From positions 868,001 through 932,000 of the forward strand of contig JAFHKR010000038.1 in NCBI GenBank assembly GCA_017052515.1: a DNA stretch of 64,000 bases, in the 5' to 3' direction. How positions within the stretch are numbered: the stretch's first letter is position 1; every line of letters starts with the position of its first letter. The notes under the pieces are model-generated. The model saw only the letters and a program-made list of their open reading frames with translations. It did no database searches and was not told the DNA's origin. Origin of the DNA: Fictibacillus nanhaiensis. GTDB taxonomy: Bacteria; Bacillota; Bacilli; Bacillales; Fictibacillaceae. Both the position numbers and the translations under genes were made by a program. Shown here piece after piece: positions 17,304-25,610 of the stretch.

Positions 17304-18107
17304 TTAACTTCCTGTACTCGTAAATGCCTTGAGCCCTCTATTCCAAAACCAGTATGCAATGATGCAAGAGAAGATGGCTACAACTGGTGTTAAGAGAGCC
17401 AATCTTTCAAATCCTGAACCTTTGATAAAATAGGCTGCAGGATAAAATGCAGTAAACCCATACGGAACAATCCACGTTAGGAAGTGACGAATCCCTTTAT
17501 GATAGATTGTTAAAGGATACCGAGCAAAATCACTTAAATTAAAGATCGTCCAAACAATTGGTAGACTGTCGACCATCCAAAACGATAACGTCGCAAAGAA
17601 GAGATTGATCGCCACAAAAATGAAACCTGATGCGATAATCATAACAACCAGTATAAAAAATTCAAGGATTCCCCATGAGATGCCTAAGTGTGGCATAGCT
17701 GTACCGATGACGATAATCCCGATGAACAACTGGCCAAAACCATCTTGCTGCAAACGGTCGGCAATAAAATGAAAAAGCGGATTGATCGGTCTGATCAAGA
17801 GACGATCAAACTTACCGGGTCGAATATACTGCCAACCAAGTGTCCACAGATTATCAAAGAAAATATGATGAATGGAGCGGCCAGTAGCAGCAATTCCGTA
17901 AATAAATAAAATTTCATAAAAGGTCCAACCGTTCAAAGCATGGATATGATCGAAAACAATTTTTACGAAGAAGATTCCTGCAAACTGCTGAAGCATGACA
18001 GAAAGGACGCCGAGTAAAAAATCCATTCGGTACTCCAACATAACTTTTAAGTTTTGTTTGCAAAATAAATAATATAACTTTGTATACCTTGATAGCATGC
18101 GTGCCAC
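17304..18107 (-). CDS. ABC-2 type export permease (COG3694-like)
   Basis: A 267-residue membrane protein with six hydrophobic stretches and the motif WQYIRPGKFDRLLIRPINPLF after the second helix, shared by the COG3694 permeases. It is last in a three-gene minus-strand operon: it starts 3 bases after the stop of the second permease, and the ATPase comes first. Together they would form an exporter with two different permease subunits. Substrate unknown; related clusters are often labelled multidrug or daunorubicin-type without direct evidence. Confidence 0.83.
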   Translation of the reverse strand: MARMLSRYTKLYYLFCKQNLKVMLEYRMDFLLGVLSVMLQQFAGIFFVKIVFDHIHALNGWTFYEILFIYGIAATGRSIHHIFFDNLWTLGWQYIRPGKFDRLLIRPINPLFHFIADRLQQDGFGQLFIGIIVIGTAMPHLGISWGILEFFILVVMIIASGFIFVAINLFFATLSFWMVDSLPIVWTIFNLSDFARYPLTIYHKGIRHFLTWIVPYGFTAFYPAAYFIKGSGFERLALLTPVVAIFSCIIAYWFWNRGLKAFTSTGS

Positions 18108-18110
18108 CTC

Positions 18111-18899
18111 CTAACCTCCAAAAATAGTAACTTTTTTTATCGCGATCGACCATAATATCCTTAATAGGACAAAAAGTGAAACTACCCAAAAAATTTGTGA
18201 TCCGAGCGCAAGCCAAGCTTCTGTACCTGTCAGTATGCCGGTGTAGATGGCAACTGGTACATAGACCATCGCTTGGAACGGCAGGAAAAGGCTGATCGTT
18301 TGAAACCACTCGGGAAATAAGATGAGTGGAACGAGCGCGCCGGAAAAAAAGGAGATAACGGCTTCTTTCATAACTTGAAGACCCCAAAGATTTATGGTCC
18401 AAAAGGCGAGGATCGCAATCAATAGATCAAAAAAAGTACCAATCCAAATACCCATGAATGCACTAAATAAGAATAAAAGACCGCTCTGCCAAGTACTTGG
18501 CAATGTGATATCCATAAAAATAAATGCAAGAATGCTAAGTGGCAGAGCACCGCGTACGAAATGAATCACTTTATCACCTAGATCCATAGCAACCAAGCGA
18601 GTAATCAAGTTGTATGGCCTCATCAGTTCAATGGCAACATTTCCGTCTTTGATCGTATGTGCCAGTTCCTGTCCTACGCCTGATACAAACATCTGTAGAA
18701 ACATTGCAATGATAATATACGTAATCATGCCTTCAAAAGGAAGTCCTTCTATTTCCGTTCGGCTGCTGTATACGGCTTTCCAAAAGAAATAGATGACAAG
18801 CATCCGTAGCAGAATAGAAAAAGTATTAGCCCAGAACCATGCTGAATAGGCAGCATGTACTTGCATCTGCACTCTAGCAAACTCAATGTATTTCCTCAT
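18111..18899 (-). CDS. ABC-2 type export permease (COG4587-like)
   Basis: A 262-residue membrane protein with about six helices. The segment KDGNVAIELMRPYNLITRLVA after the second helix corresponds to the ...RPGKFDRLLIRP... element of its sister permease, so the two are distant paralogues. The start ATG at 18899 follows GGAGG and overlaps the ATPase gene by 17 bases. It belongs to the COG4586/4587/3694 exporter group of unknown substrate. Confidence 0.83.
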   Translation of the reverse strand: MRKYIEFARVQMQVHAAYSAWFWANTFSILLRMLVIYFFWKAVYSSRTEIEGLPFEGMITYIIIAMFLQMFVSGVGQELAHTIKDGNVAIELMRPYNLITRLVAMDLGDKVIHFVRGALPLSILAFIFMDITLPSTWQSGLLFLFSAFMGIWIGTFFDLLIAILAFWTINLWGLQVMKEAVISFFSGALVPLILFPEWFQTISLFLPFQAMVYVPVAIYTGILTGTEAWLALGSQIFWVVSLFVLLRILWSIAIKKVTIFGG

Positions 18900-19911
18900 G
18901 CTGAACCTCCTTCTTCATGCCTCTTCCGTAAATCTCTTCTACAATTGTTTCAATCTTTGCATCGGCGATGGTTAGATCAGCAACAGAATAATGATTCATC
19001 ATCGTATGGATGACTTCTGCACCAGAGATATTTTTATTGCTGAACGAAAGAGATACAAGATGAGGATCTTCATCGCTTCTTGGAAGAACCTCTGTTACCT
19101 CACTGATTGTCTCTGGCAACACAAAAGAATCAGCAGCATCTTCTAGTTCAAAATGAATTACGCGCTTATCACCGAACTGCGATTTGATATCTTGGATAGA
19201 CCCATCATAGATCACACTTCCATCATCGATGATGATGATTCGCTGACAGATCTCTTCGATGTCCTGCATGTCATGAGTGGTGAGAAGCACAGTTGTGCCG
19301 TATCTAGCGTTCATCTGCTTGATGAAAGCACGAATTCGAACCTTAACCGCTACATCCAATCCGATTGTAGGTTCATCCAAATAGACTACTTTTGGTCGGT
19401 GTAAAAATGCAGCAGCAAGTTCACAGCGCATCTTTTGTCCTAATGAAAGCTGTCTTACAGGAATACCGAGCAACGGCTCTAAATGAAGTACATCAACGAA
19501 CTCTTTTAAAGTCTCTTCATACTGCGCTTGAGGAATCTCGTATATGTGTTTAAGAAGTTCATAGCTTTCTCTTACAGGAATATCCCAAAATAGTTGTGTA
19601 CGCTGACCGAAAACGGCTCCGATATGACTCGCATTTTGTTGCCTGTTCTCATAAGGAATGATGCCGTTTACCTTAACTTCACCTGAAGTTGGGGTGAGTA
19701 TGCCGGTTAACATCTTAATCGTTGTCGATTTGCCAGCACCGTTCGCTCCAATATATCCAACCATCTCTCCTGCTTTAATATGCATGTTAATCTTCTTAAC
19801 AGCTTTTTTTGTTTCAAATTTTCTATGAAACAATGATTTTATAGCTCCTCTTAATCCAGGATCTCGCTTTGCGATCTTATAATGTTTTTCTAAATTTTTT
19901 ACAACAATCAT
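18883..19911 (-). CDS. ABC exporter ATP-binding protein (COG4586-like)
   Basis: A 342-residue ATPase. The Walker A motif is GANGAGKST, the signature is LSLGQKMRCELAAAFL, the Walker B is VVYLDEPTIGLD and the H-loop is VLLTTHDMQDIEEIC. It has a C-terminal extension of about 100 residues after the ATPase fold, usual for the COG4586 group. The start at 19911 follows AAGGAGA. First gene of a three-gene operon. Its ~175-base leader holds a promoter, a 9-codon ORF and an intrinsic terminator, suggesting control by premature termination. Confidence 0.88.
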   Translation of the reverse strand: MIVVKNLEKHYKIAKRDPGLRGAIKSLFHRKFETKKAVKKINMHIKAGEMVGYIGANGAGKSTTIKMLTGILTPTSGEVKVNGIIPYENRQQNASHIGAVFGQRTQLFWDIPVRESYELLKHIYEIPQAQYEETLKEFVDVLHLEPLLGIPVRQLSLGQKMRCELAAAFLHRPKVVYLDEPTIGLDVAVKVRIRAFIKQMNARYGTTVLLTTHDMQDIEEICQRIIIIDDGSVIYDGSIQDIKSQFGDKRVIHFELEDAADSFVLPETISEVTEVLPRSDEDPHLVSLSFSNKNISGAEVIHTMMNHYSVADLTIADAKIETIVEEIYGRGMKKEVQHEEIH

Positions 19912-19936
19912 GTTCGTTCTCCTTAAAAATGGACAC

Positions 19937-19963
19937 AAAAAAACCACAGACCAATACCTGCGG
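19937..19963 (-). terminator. Attenuator-type terminator upstream of the ABC-2 exporter
   Basis: On the minus strand CCGCAG and CTGTGG form a hairpin (one G-U pair) around GTATTGGT, directly followed by seven Ts. It sits 26 bases before the ATPase start, inside the leader. CAGGT in its left arm could instead pair with ACCTG at 20006-20010. Confidence 0.7.
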
Positions 19964-20027
19964 ATATGTGTGCATATGTAATTTTTGCTCACCAAAAAAA
20001 CGCGTCAGGTTATGAAGGGATATGAAG

Positions 20028-20057
20028 TTAGTTTGATTGAATGATAGAAATCCACAT
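20028..20057 (-). CDS. Putative 9-residue leader peptide
   Basis: Minus-strand ATG-to-TAA frame encoding M-W-I-S-I-I-Q-S-N. AAGGAG lies 9 bases upstream of the ATG, a strong ribosome site for such a short frame. It sits between a good promoter and the terminator at 19937-19963, the usual order in ribosome-mediated attenuation. No functional evidence beyond this arrangement. Confidence 0.5.
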   Translation of the reverse strand: MWISIIQSN

Positions 20058-20091
20058 GTTATCCTTCTCCTTTTTGAAAACGGTTGCACTA

Positions 20092-20120
20092 AGTATACCT
20101 AAAAGTAAGTCAAATGTAAA
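20092..20120 (-). promoter_or_regulatory. SigA promoter of the ABC-2 exporter leader
   Basis: On the minus strand TTTACA (20115-20120) and TATACT (20092-20097) are 17 bases apart. This predicts a transcript start near 20085 and a leader of about 175 bases. Confidence 0.65.
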
Positions 20121-20203
20121 ATATATCCTTGTTTTCGGATAGAAAGCTCTAGTTTAACGAAATCAAGCTTTGGGAAAGTAGAGCTAATGTAGACGTTTTT
20201 ATG

Positions 20204-20430
20204 AAAGGCTCTTTTTTATACTATTGTTGCTTTTGATTTTCTATTAAAGATCATCATTGACAAGTTGATTGTAGTGTAAGGTGGGAGACTCCTGGGGGAT
20301 TAGTGTGACAGGTGAGACACCTTCAGGCGCAAAGCGTCAAGGTGGCTCACCGCACGCCCCCCGGAAAGCGAGCACCTGGAACGGAAATCAACCACTATCG
20401 AAGAGCATCAGTGAATAGAAAAACAGCCTT
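20204..20430 (+). repeat. Interspersed hairpin repeat, copy R3 (short form, most complete ends)
   Basis: The stretch 19912-20456 holds the ABC leader and this element. The outer ends AAAGGCTCTTTT (20204) and AAAACAGCCTT (20430) are inverted repeats. The inner ends are TTGATTGTAGTG (20265) and GGAAATCAACC (20393). The central hairpin pairs GGTGAG with CTCACC and ACCTT with AAGGT. It ends only about 10 bases before the ribosome site of the channel gene at 20457. Confidence 0.8.
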
Positions 20431-20456
20431 ATTAAATGAGAAAAAGGAGGACAAAC

Positions 20457-22196
20457 ATGTACGATTACAATGGAGTTACAGATTCTTGGATGGCTTATTT
20501 AGGTAGATTGCCAGATTTGCTTCTTGCTATTTTAGTTTTATTAATTGGTTGGCTAATTGCCTCATTGGTTGCAAAAGCAGTTAAAAAAGCATTACACAAA
20601 ACGGATTTTGACAACAAAGTTGCGAGGTGGATGAAGCCTGATACCCATGAAGATCAAGTGCAACAAACGCGCACCAGCAAATATTCTTCTGAAGAAGTGA
20701 TCAGTAAGGTTGTATTTTGGATCCTTATGGCAGTAGCCATTGTCATGTTCTTGAACATGCTTAGTCTTCCGTATGTCGCACAACCGATCTCCAATGCATT
20801 AGGTGTGATTGCGGCAGCGATTCCTAATTTACTAAAAGCTGCACTAATCGCGGCAGTAGCTTGGTTGATCGCCTCTGGTTTATCAATACTAGTCAGAAAG
20901 TTAGGCCAGAATACCCGATTTGAAAGGTTATTACACCGTTGGAAGCTGACTCGTGATCCTCGTCAATCTGACAAGGCTGTTTTCTCAGCATCAAAAGCTG
21001 TATTTTACCTCACATTGTTATTGTTCCTGCCAGCAGTATTATCTGCATTAGGCATTGATGCCATTTCAGAACCATTGGAAGGCATGCTAACAGGTCTCTT
21101 CGCATTCTTACCAAAACTGCTCGGAGCGGCAATCATTCTTTTTGTAGGGTGGTTGGTTGCTAAAATCGTTAAAGAAATCATTGTGAACTTCTTACAGAGC
21201 ATTGGTACAGATCGTTTAGCTTCAAAACTAGGTGCCGAACGTGCACTGGAAAAGACTTCTCTTTCTCAAATCATCGGAACCATCGTATATGTATTTATCT
21301 TAATTCCAGTTGTTATTTCAGCTTTAGAAACACTGGATATCAATGGTATTTCTGGACCAGCAATCGGTATGTTAGGTCAGATCATGGACATGATTCCAAA
21401 TATCATTGTTGCTATCCTTTTAGTAGCAGTTGGATTATGGCTTGGAAAATGGGTGAAACAAGCTGTTACCTCTTTATTAGAACGAGTGGGATTCAATGGC
21501 ATCTTTCATAAGATGGGGCTTGGATCACTTCAAAAAACCAATCAGACATTTACGATTTCTGAAATGATTGGATATGCGGCTCAAGTCGTTGTGGTGCTGC
21601 TGTTTACGATTGAGGCGCTTCAGCTAGTTAAACTAGAGAGCTTAGTCAATATTTTATCAGTTGTACTAGCGTATATCCCGATGGTGTTAACAGCTGTGTT
21701 AATACTAGGAATCGGTTTCTATGCAGGAGACCTTGTGAAACGTGTTGTTCAGAGTATGATCAAACAGCAAACAGAAGGGAAGCTGCTTGGCAATATCGCG
21801 AAGTATACGATTATCACACTTGCTTTCTTTATGGCTCTTGATCAGCTCGGAGTAGCGAAAACAATCGTAAACGCTGCATTCATCCTCATTTTAGGTGGAT
21901 TTACGATTGCGTTTGGTCTAGCCTTTGGACTTGGTGGTCGCGAAGCGGCTGGACGTACTCTTAATAAGTGGAGCAGAAAGATGGAAGAGACAACGATTCA
22001 AAGTCCAGACCCAGCACAATGGAAAGACAAGACGAGTTTAAAAGATTTCCGTACAGACTCATCTAAGCCGGAAAGCAATCTTATCGATGTGGATATAAAT
22101 AAACCCCATACAATCGCGAAAGATCGTCAATTTGATCACTTAAACACACCAAGTGATGAATTTGGTATAAACAATAAACCAAAACGAAATGAGTAA
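20457..22196 (+). CDS. Mechanosensitive-channel-type membrane protein with repeated TM segments
   Basis: A 579-residue membrane protein built from about five repeats of a paired-helix unit with G-W-L-[IV]-A motifs (LLIGWLIASLVAKAVKKAL, AAVAWLIASGLSILVRKLG, LFVGWLVAKIVKEIIVNFL and AVGLWLGKWVKQAV). This matches the 'conserved TM helix' repeat found in mechanosensitive ion channel annotations. The last helices contain FGLAFGLGGREAAGR, which resembles the pore-end segment of MscS-like proteins. The C-terminal ~85 residues are soluble and charged. The start at 20457 follows AAAGGAGGA. Gating and ion selectivity are unproven. Confidence 0.78.
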   Translation: MYDYNGVTDSWMAYLGRLPDLLLAILVLLIGWLIASLVAKAVKKALHKTDFDNKVARWMKPDTHEDQVQQTRTSKYSSEEVISKVVFWILMAVAIVMFLNMLSLPYVAQPISNALGVIAAAIPNLLKAALIAAVAWLIASGLSILVRKLGQNTRFERLLHRWKLTRDPRQSDKAVFSASKAVFYLTLLLFLPAVLSALGIDAISEPLEGMLTGLFAFLPKLLGAAIILFVGWLVAKIVKEIIVNFLQSIGTDRLASKLGAERALEKTSLSQIIGTIVYVFILIPVVISALETLDINGISGPAIGMLGQIMDMIPNIIVAILLVAVGLWLGKWVKQAVTSLLERVGFNGIFHKMGLGSLQKTNQTFTISEMIGYAAQVVVVLLFTIEALQLVKLESLVNILSVVLAYIPMVLTAVLILGIGFYAGDLVKRVVQSMIKQQTEGKLLGNIAKYTIITLAFFMALDQLGVAKTIVNAAFILILGGFTIAFGLAFGLGGREAAGRTLNKWSRKMEETTIQSPDPAQWKDKTSLKDFRTDSSKPESNLIDVDINKPHTIAKDRQFDHLNTPSDEFGINNKPKRNE

Positions 22197-22213
22197 ATAA
22201 ACTAGAATGAAAT

Positions 22214-22256
22214 CGGCTCATAGAGGTGAAACTATCCCTTTATGAGTCGTTTTTAA
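22214..22256 (+). terminator. Terminator of the channel gene
   Basis: CGGCTCATAGAGG pairs with CCCTTTATGAGTCG (with G-U pairs), followed by TTTTTAAT. Confidence 0.75.
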
Positions 22257-22329
22257 TCTGTTTTGCAGTTGTACTTTTAAGACATTGCTTATTAGATAGG
22301 ATTATAAATGAGGAAAGGAGTTAAACACG

Positions 22330-23058
22330 ATGCTACTTGCCGCCTTTTGGGGAGGAATAGCGGGTTCTGCTGTACTTTTAGGATGTTTTTCAGCGCTAGC
22401 TTTTCGTATTCCTAAAAAATGGACAGCTTGGATCATGGCTTTTGGAACAGGAATATTAATAGGTGCCGTTTCTTTTGAACTTTTGATCGAGGCAGTAGAG
22501 CAGAGTGATTTAATCGTAACTTCTGCCGGCTTTATTTTGGGAGCAGCGATCTTTACGGGCATTAATAGTCTTCTTGCCAAAAAGGGTGGTCATGAAAGGA
22601 AGAAGTCAGGCGATAAGAAAACCAAAGGCGTAGGCATGGCTATTTTCCTTGGAACATTGTTAGATGCCATTCCAGAATCTGTTTTGATTGGTGCAAGCTT
22701 GATCGATCATAGCAAAGTAAGCTGGCTCCTTGTCGTGGCTATTTTCTTAAGTAACTTTCCTGAAGGGCTTTCAAGTTCAATAGGATTGTTAAGAGAAGGT
22801 TTTTCTCGTCGAAAAATTCTTGGGATGTGGCTTTCTGTTTTTGCTATATCTGCACTAGCCGCTTTTCTTGGGTATCTCTTGTTAGAGAATGCTTCTGTAG
22901 CTTCACTATCGTTGATCGGTGCTTTTGCAGGAGGTGCCATCATGGCGATGGTAGCGTCAACCATGCTTCCAGAAGCACATGAAGATGCGGGAGTAGCGGT
23001 AGGTTTTATAACTTCCCTAGGACTTTTATGTTCGATGCTTCTAACTCATTTATCATGA
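22330..23058 (+). CDS. ZIP-family metal transporter
   Basis: A 242-residue membrane protein with eight hydrophobic segments. The metal-binding helices carry LLDAIPESVLIG and SNFPEGLSSSIG, with a later EAHED; these are hallmarks of ZIP transporters, which bring zinc or other divalent metals into the cytoplasm. A Lys/Gly-rich cytoplasmic loop (KKGGHERKKSGDKKTKG, about residues 83-99) separates helices 3 and 4. GGAAAGGAG lies upstream of the ATG. No Zur box was recognised. Monocistronic, converging on the coat gene. Confidence 0.85.
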   Translation: MLLAAFWGGIAGSAVLLGCFSALAFRIPKKWTAWIMAFGTGILIGAVSFELLIEAVEQSDLIVTSAGFILGAAIFTGINSLLAKKGGHERKKSGDKKTKGVGMAIFLGTLLDAIPESVLIGASLIDHSKVSWLLVVAIFLSNFPEGLSSSIGLLREGFSRRKILGMWLSVFAISALAAFLGYLLLENASVASLSLIGAFAGGAIMAMVASTMLPEAHEDAGVAVGFITSLGLLCSMLLTHLS

Positions 23059-23075
23059 ATGGAAGGACAAAATTG

Positions 23076-23113
23076 AAAAAAGCTGCCAAAAGTAAAAACT
23101 TTTGAACAGCTTC
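23076..23113. terminator. Bidirectional terminator between the ZIP and CotB-like genes
   Basis: AAAAGCTG/CAGCTT and AAAAGT/ACTTTT form an interrupted stem with an AAAA loop, with A-rich and T-rich flanks, between convergent genes. Confidence 0.6.
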
Positions 23114-23121
23114 ATTTATGA

Positions 23122-23922
23122 TTAAAGCTTGAACCAGCCTCTAGATTCTAAATCGTCAGAGTTTCTCTTCTTGTGTTTCTTTTTCTTCCAATGATCGTGT
23201 GTTGAGGAAGACTCTTTACACCAGCTAGAAGATGAAGATGAAGATGATGATGAAGATGATGATTCTTTTTTGCACACCAGTACAGAAGAACTGGAAGAAG
23301 ATGAAGAAGATGAAGATGATGATGATGATTCAGGTTTGCACCATACTACAGATGAACTAGAGCTCGAACTTGAGCTTGAACTTGAACTTGAACTTGAAGA
23401 AGATTCTGGCTTACATTCTTCTTTTTTCTTGCAGCAAGGCTTTTCTTTTCTACAGCATAAGATTCTACAATTGCTGCTTTCGTCGTCACCAATTTCGCCT
23501 GCTTGCGTAATAAAGTTGATAGAGCCGATCGCGATGATTACGAGTTCGTCGTCTTCTACGACTTGAATGGATGTACGGTTAACACGAGTTAGAACGCCTT
23601 CAACTTCGCCATCATCGTCACTTCCGTCATTCACTCTTACTTTACAATTGATTAGTTTTCGTAAGATGCTTTGGAACGTATCATTACAAACTTTCTTACG
23701 GTCCTTGTTGCAACAGTTTCTGTCTGTTGCTACTGAAACGGATCTTACATTATTTAAAGGAAAGTAAAGAACCTCTCTGTCATCTGTCTTGATTGCTATA
23801 AAGTCTCTTCCAACACAGACTAATTTGCCGGATTCTTCTACATCTTCCCCTGCTCTGACTGTTACATGCTTACATAATAAATTGGCAAGCTCTCGAGGTG
23901 AGAGTTTGTTTTTACAATTCAA
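23122..23922 (-). CDS. CotB-like spore coat protein with three poly-Ser/Cys tracts
   Basis: A 266-residue protein starting with TTG (GGAGG upstream). The N-terminal ~150 residues hold two copies of a small beta domain (GKLVCVGRDFIAIKTDDREV then YFPLNNVRSVSV, and GVLTRVNRTSIQVVEDDELV), as in the outer coat protein CotB. The C-terminal half is three serine runs of about 18, 15 and 13 residues separated by CKPE, WCKPE, VCKKE and WCKE, ending in a basic His/Lys tail. Paired cysteines (CC at three places) suggest disulfide or metal cross-linking. CATATAATG upstream resembles a mother-cell -10 element. The serine codons form trinucleotide and hexanucleotide repeats likely to vary in length. Confidence 0.75.
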   Translation of the reverse strand: MNCKNKLSPRELANLLCKHVTVRAGEDVEESGKLVCVGRDFIAIKTDDREVLYFPLNNVRSVSVATDRNCCNKDRKKVCNDTFQSILRKLINCKVRVNDGSDDDGEVEGVLTRVNRTSIQVVEDDELVIIAIGSINFITQAGEIGDDESSNCRILCCRKEKPCCKKKEECKPESSSSSSSSSSSSSSSSSSVVWCKPESSSSSSSSSSSSSSSVLVCKKESSSSSSSSSSSSSWCKESSSTHDHWKKKKHKKRNSDDLESRGWFKL

Positions 23923-24094
23923 AATATTGCCTCCTGGTAATGGTATTGACTATTTCTTGTCCATGCATTATATGTAACAAGTTTCGAAAGTGCATATGAC
24001 ACTTGTCTATATATAGAAGTTTTAAAACTTATTTTTTTCGTTTTACGAGTTTTGGTGATTATAGGAAGGGTTTTTTAAAAAAAATCAGTAAAAT

Positions 24095-24124
24095 TTCACC
24101 CAAATTCAAATTTTTGTATATAAT
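24095..24124 (+). promoter_or_regulatory. Possible promoter of the UMP-kinase-paralogue transcript
   Basis: TATAAT (24119-24124) with a poor -35 (TTCACC, 18-base spacing). The expected start near 24131 precedes the small ORF at 24156. The rest of 23923-24155 shows no gene. Confidence 0.4.
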
Positions 24125-24147
24125 GATTGGAAAGAAGAAAAGAGGAG

Positions 24148-24198
24148 GGATTGTAATGAAGGGAACTCGATATAAAAGTACTCATTTCCTTACAATCC
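24148..24198 (+). promoter_or_regulatory. Leader hairpin around the small ORF start
   Basis: GGATTGTAA (24148-24156) pairs perfectly with TTACAATCC (24190-24198), continued by GAA/TTC after a mismatch. The left arm covers the end of the ribosome site and the first base of the ATG of the ORF at 24156. No T run follows, so it is not a terminator. Confidence 0.5.
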
Positions 24199-24221
24199 AT
24201 CTTATTCGAAAGGACAGATGA
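24156..24221 (+). CDS. Putative 21-residue leader ORF
   Basis: ATG preceded by AGAGGAGGG, a strong ribosome site; 21 codons (begins MKGTRYKS, ends LIRKDR), basic. Its stop TGA overlaps an ATG (ATGA) that opens a frame continuing in phase into the UMP-kinase paralogue, so translation could be coupled. No homologue recognised. Confidence 0.45.
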   Translation: MKGTRYKSTHFLTIHLIRKDR

Positions 24222-24292
24222 CATATTTATTGTCGTTTGTTCTTTTTTTGTATCCCGTTTTCTCTATGTGTATGAAGAAGGAGGAAAAGCAG

Positions 24293-25027
24293 ATGCGTTA
24301 CAAAAGAGTACTGATTAAATTAAGTGGTGGGGCACTTGCAGGGCAACAAGGATCAGGTTTTGATCATCTTTCTTTAAACCATATTGCAAAAGAAGTATTA
24401 TCTGTTCTTGAAAAAGGGATTGAAGTGGCCATCGTTGTGGGTGGAGGGAATATTTTCAGAGGAAATTTAGCAGAGTATTGGGGCATTGAAAGAGTAGAAG
24501 CTGATCAGATCGGAACGCTTGGAACGGTCATCAATAGCTTGATGCTTAGAGGGGTTTTGAAGAGTAAAATAGACCAAGAAGTAAGAGTGATGAGTTCTGT
24601 TCCCATCAGTGCCGTAGCGGAACCATATATTCGCTTAAGAGCGGTACATCATTTGAACAAAGGATATGTCGTCATTTTTGCTGGAGGTAATGGTCAACCC
24701 TATGTTACTACTGACTATCCAGCGGTTCAAAGAGCGCTAGAGATGAACTGTGATGCGATTCTATGCGCAAAGCAAGGTGTGGATGGTGTGTATGATAGTG
24801 ATCCTAATCGTTTCAAACAAGCAAGAAAATATGCAACTTTGCATTATGACGAAGCGATCAGAAATAATTTAAAAGTGATGGATCAATCTGCTCTTATTTT
24901 AGCTCGTGATCATGGATTGCCGATTCACCTCTTTGATTTTAACCAAGAAGGATCGTTTCTTAAGATCTGTAATGGTGAAGATGTAGGGACGTTCATCAGT
25001 CACAATATAGAAACAGCTCTCGTATAA
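24293..25027 (+). CDS. UMP-kinase-like protein (second, divergent PyrH)
   Basis: A 244-residue amino-acid-kinase-fold protein resembling PyrH along its full length: RVLIKLSGGALAG (usual KLSGEALAG), VAIVVGGGNIFRG, ADQIGTLGTVINSLMLR (usual ADYMGMLATVMNSLALQ) and KQGVDGVYDSDP. The phosphate/UMP loop reads AGGNGQPYVTTDYPAVQRA instead of the usual AAGTGNPYFSTDTTAALRA, so it is a paralogue. The normal pyrH neighbours tsf and frr are absent. The start at 24293 follows AAGGAGG; an in-phase ATG at 24218 would add 25 hydrophobic residues. Activity as a UMP kinase is plausible but unproven. Confidence 0.8.
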   Translation: MRYKRVLIKLSGGALAGQQGSGFDHLSLNHIAKEVLSVLEKGIEVAIVVGGGNIFRGNLAEYWGIERVEADQIGTLGTVINSLMLRGVLKSKIDQEVRVMSSVPISAVAEPYIRLRAVHHLNKGYVVIFAGGNGQPYVTTDYPAVQRALEMNCDAILCAKQGVDGVYDSDPNRFKQARKYATLHYDEAIRNNLKVMDQSALILARDHGLPIHLFDFNQEGSFLKICNGEDVGTFISHNIETALV

Positions 25028-25035
25028 ATACGTTT

Positions 25036-25438
25036 TTAAAGGCTGTTTTTAGAGTATTCACTGGTGCTTGAAAGTAGTTGATTTCCGTTTCAGATGCTCG
25101 CTTTCCACGGGGCGCACGGTGTTCGAAGAAGTATGTGTGCTCCTGCGTCTACAAGAAAATCCTACCGAAGCGAGCTTCCTCGTCGCATGCCTTACGAGAA
25201 GAATTTGCAGAGTGGCTGGCACGCTACGCGCCGTTAGGAGTCTCCACCTGTCTAGATGCAGTGGCTAGCCCCTCGAGGTCAAAAGTTAAACGGTCAAGAA
25301 GGCAAAGTACGCCTTCATACCCATTCAACTTTTGCTAGACGGGGCTGAACGAGCCACTTTCACTTTTCAGACTGACCGCTCGTCCCGTAGGAGTCTTGCA
25401 TCTTTCACTCGAATCAACTTATCAAGAAGTTTAAAATA
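25036..25438 (-). repeat. Interspersed hairpin repeat, copy R4 (composite, long form)
   Basis: Most of 25028-25702 is this element, reading on the minus strand. The plus-strand left edge TTAAAGGCTGTTTTT and inner end GTTGATTTCCGTTTCA match the right end of other copies; the far end TCACTCGAATCAACTT matches the left end. It has the R2 module (GTCGCATGCCTTACGAGA and GCTCCTGCGTCTACAAGAAA on the plus strand). It also has a second internal AGACTCCT core and a hairpin (GAAGGC/GCCTTC flanked by AAAAGTT/AACTTTT), so it looks like one element inside another. Confidence 0.7.
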
Positions 25439-25610
25439 AAAACCACCACAACTAGTAGTTCTATGCCCAAGACAAATGTTCACTGGCCTGATTCTACTAG
25501 AGTACCTTCCTGCTTCGTCTAAAAGTAACGTTATAAAATTTCTGTTGTATGATTGCAAAAAAGCTTCTAGTGTGGTAGGTACTTTAATCAAATTTCATAC
25601 ATGATTATTA

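Noticed and set aside
23270-23566. Acidic Glu/Leu-repeat protein on the plus strand opposite the CotB-like gene
   Set aside because: It is the antisense shadow of the serine-codon repeats and has no ribosome site.
24218-24292. UMP-kinase paralogue starting at 24218 with a hydrophobic N-terminus
   Set aside because: The strong AAGGAGG before 24293 and alignment to PyrH favour the shorter protein; the longer form is only mentioned as a possibility.
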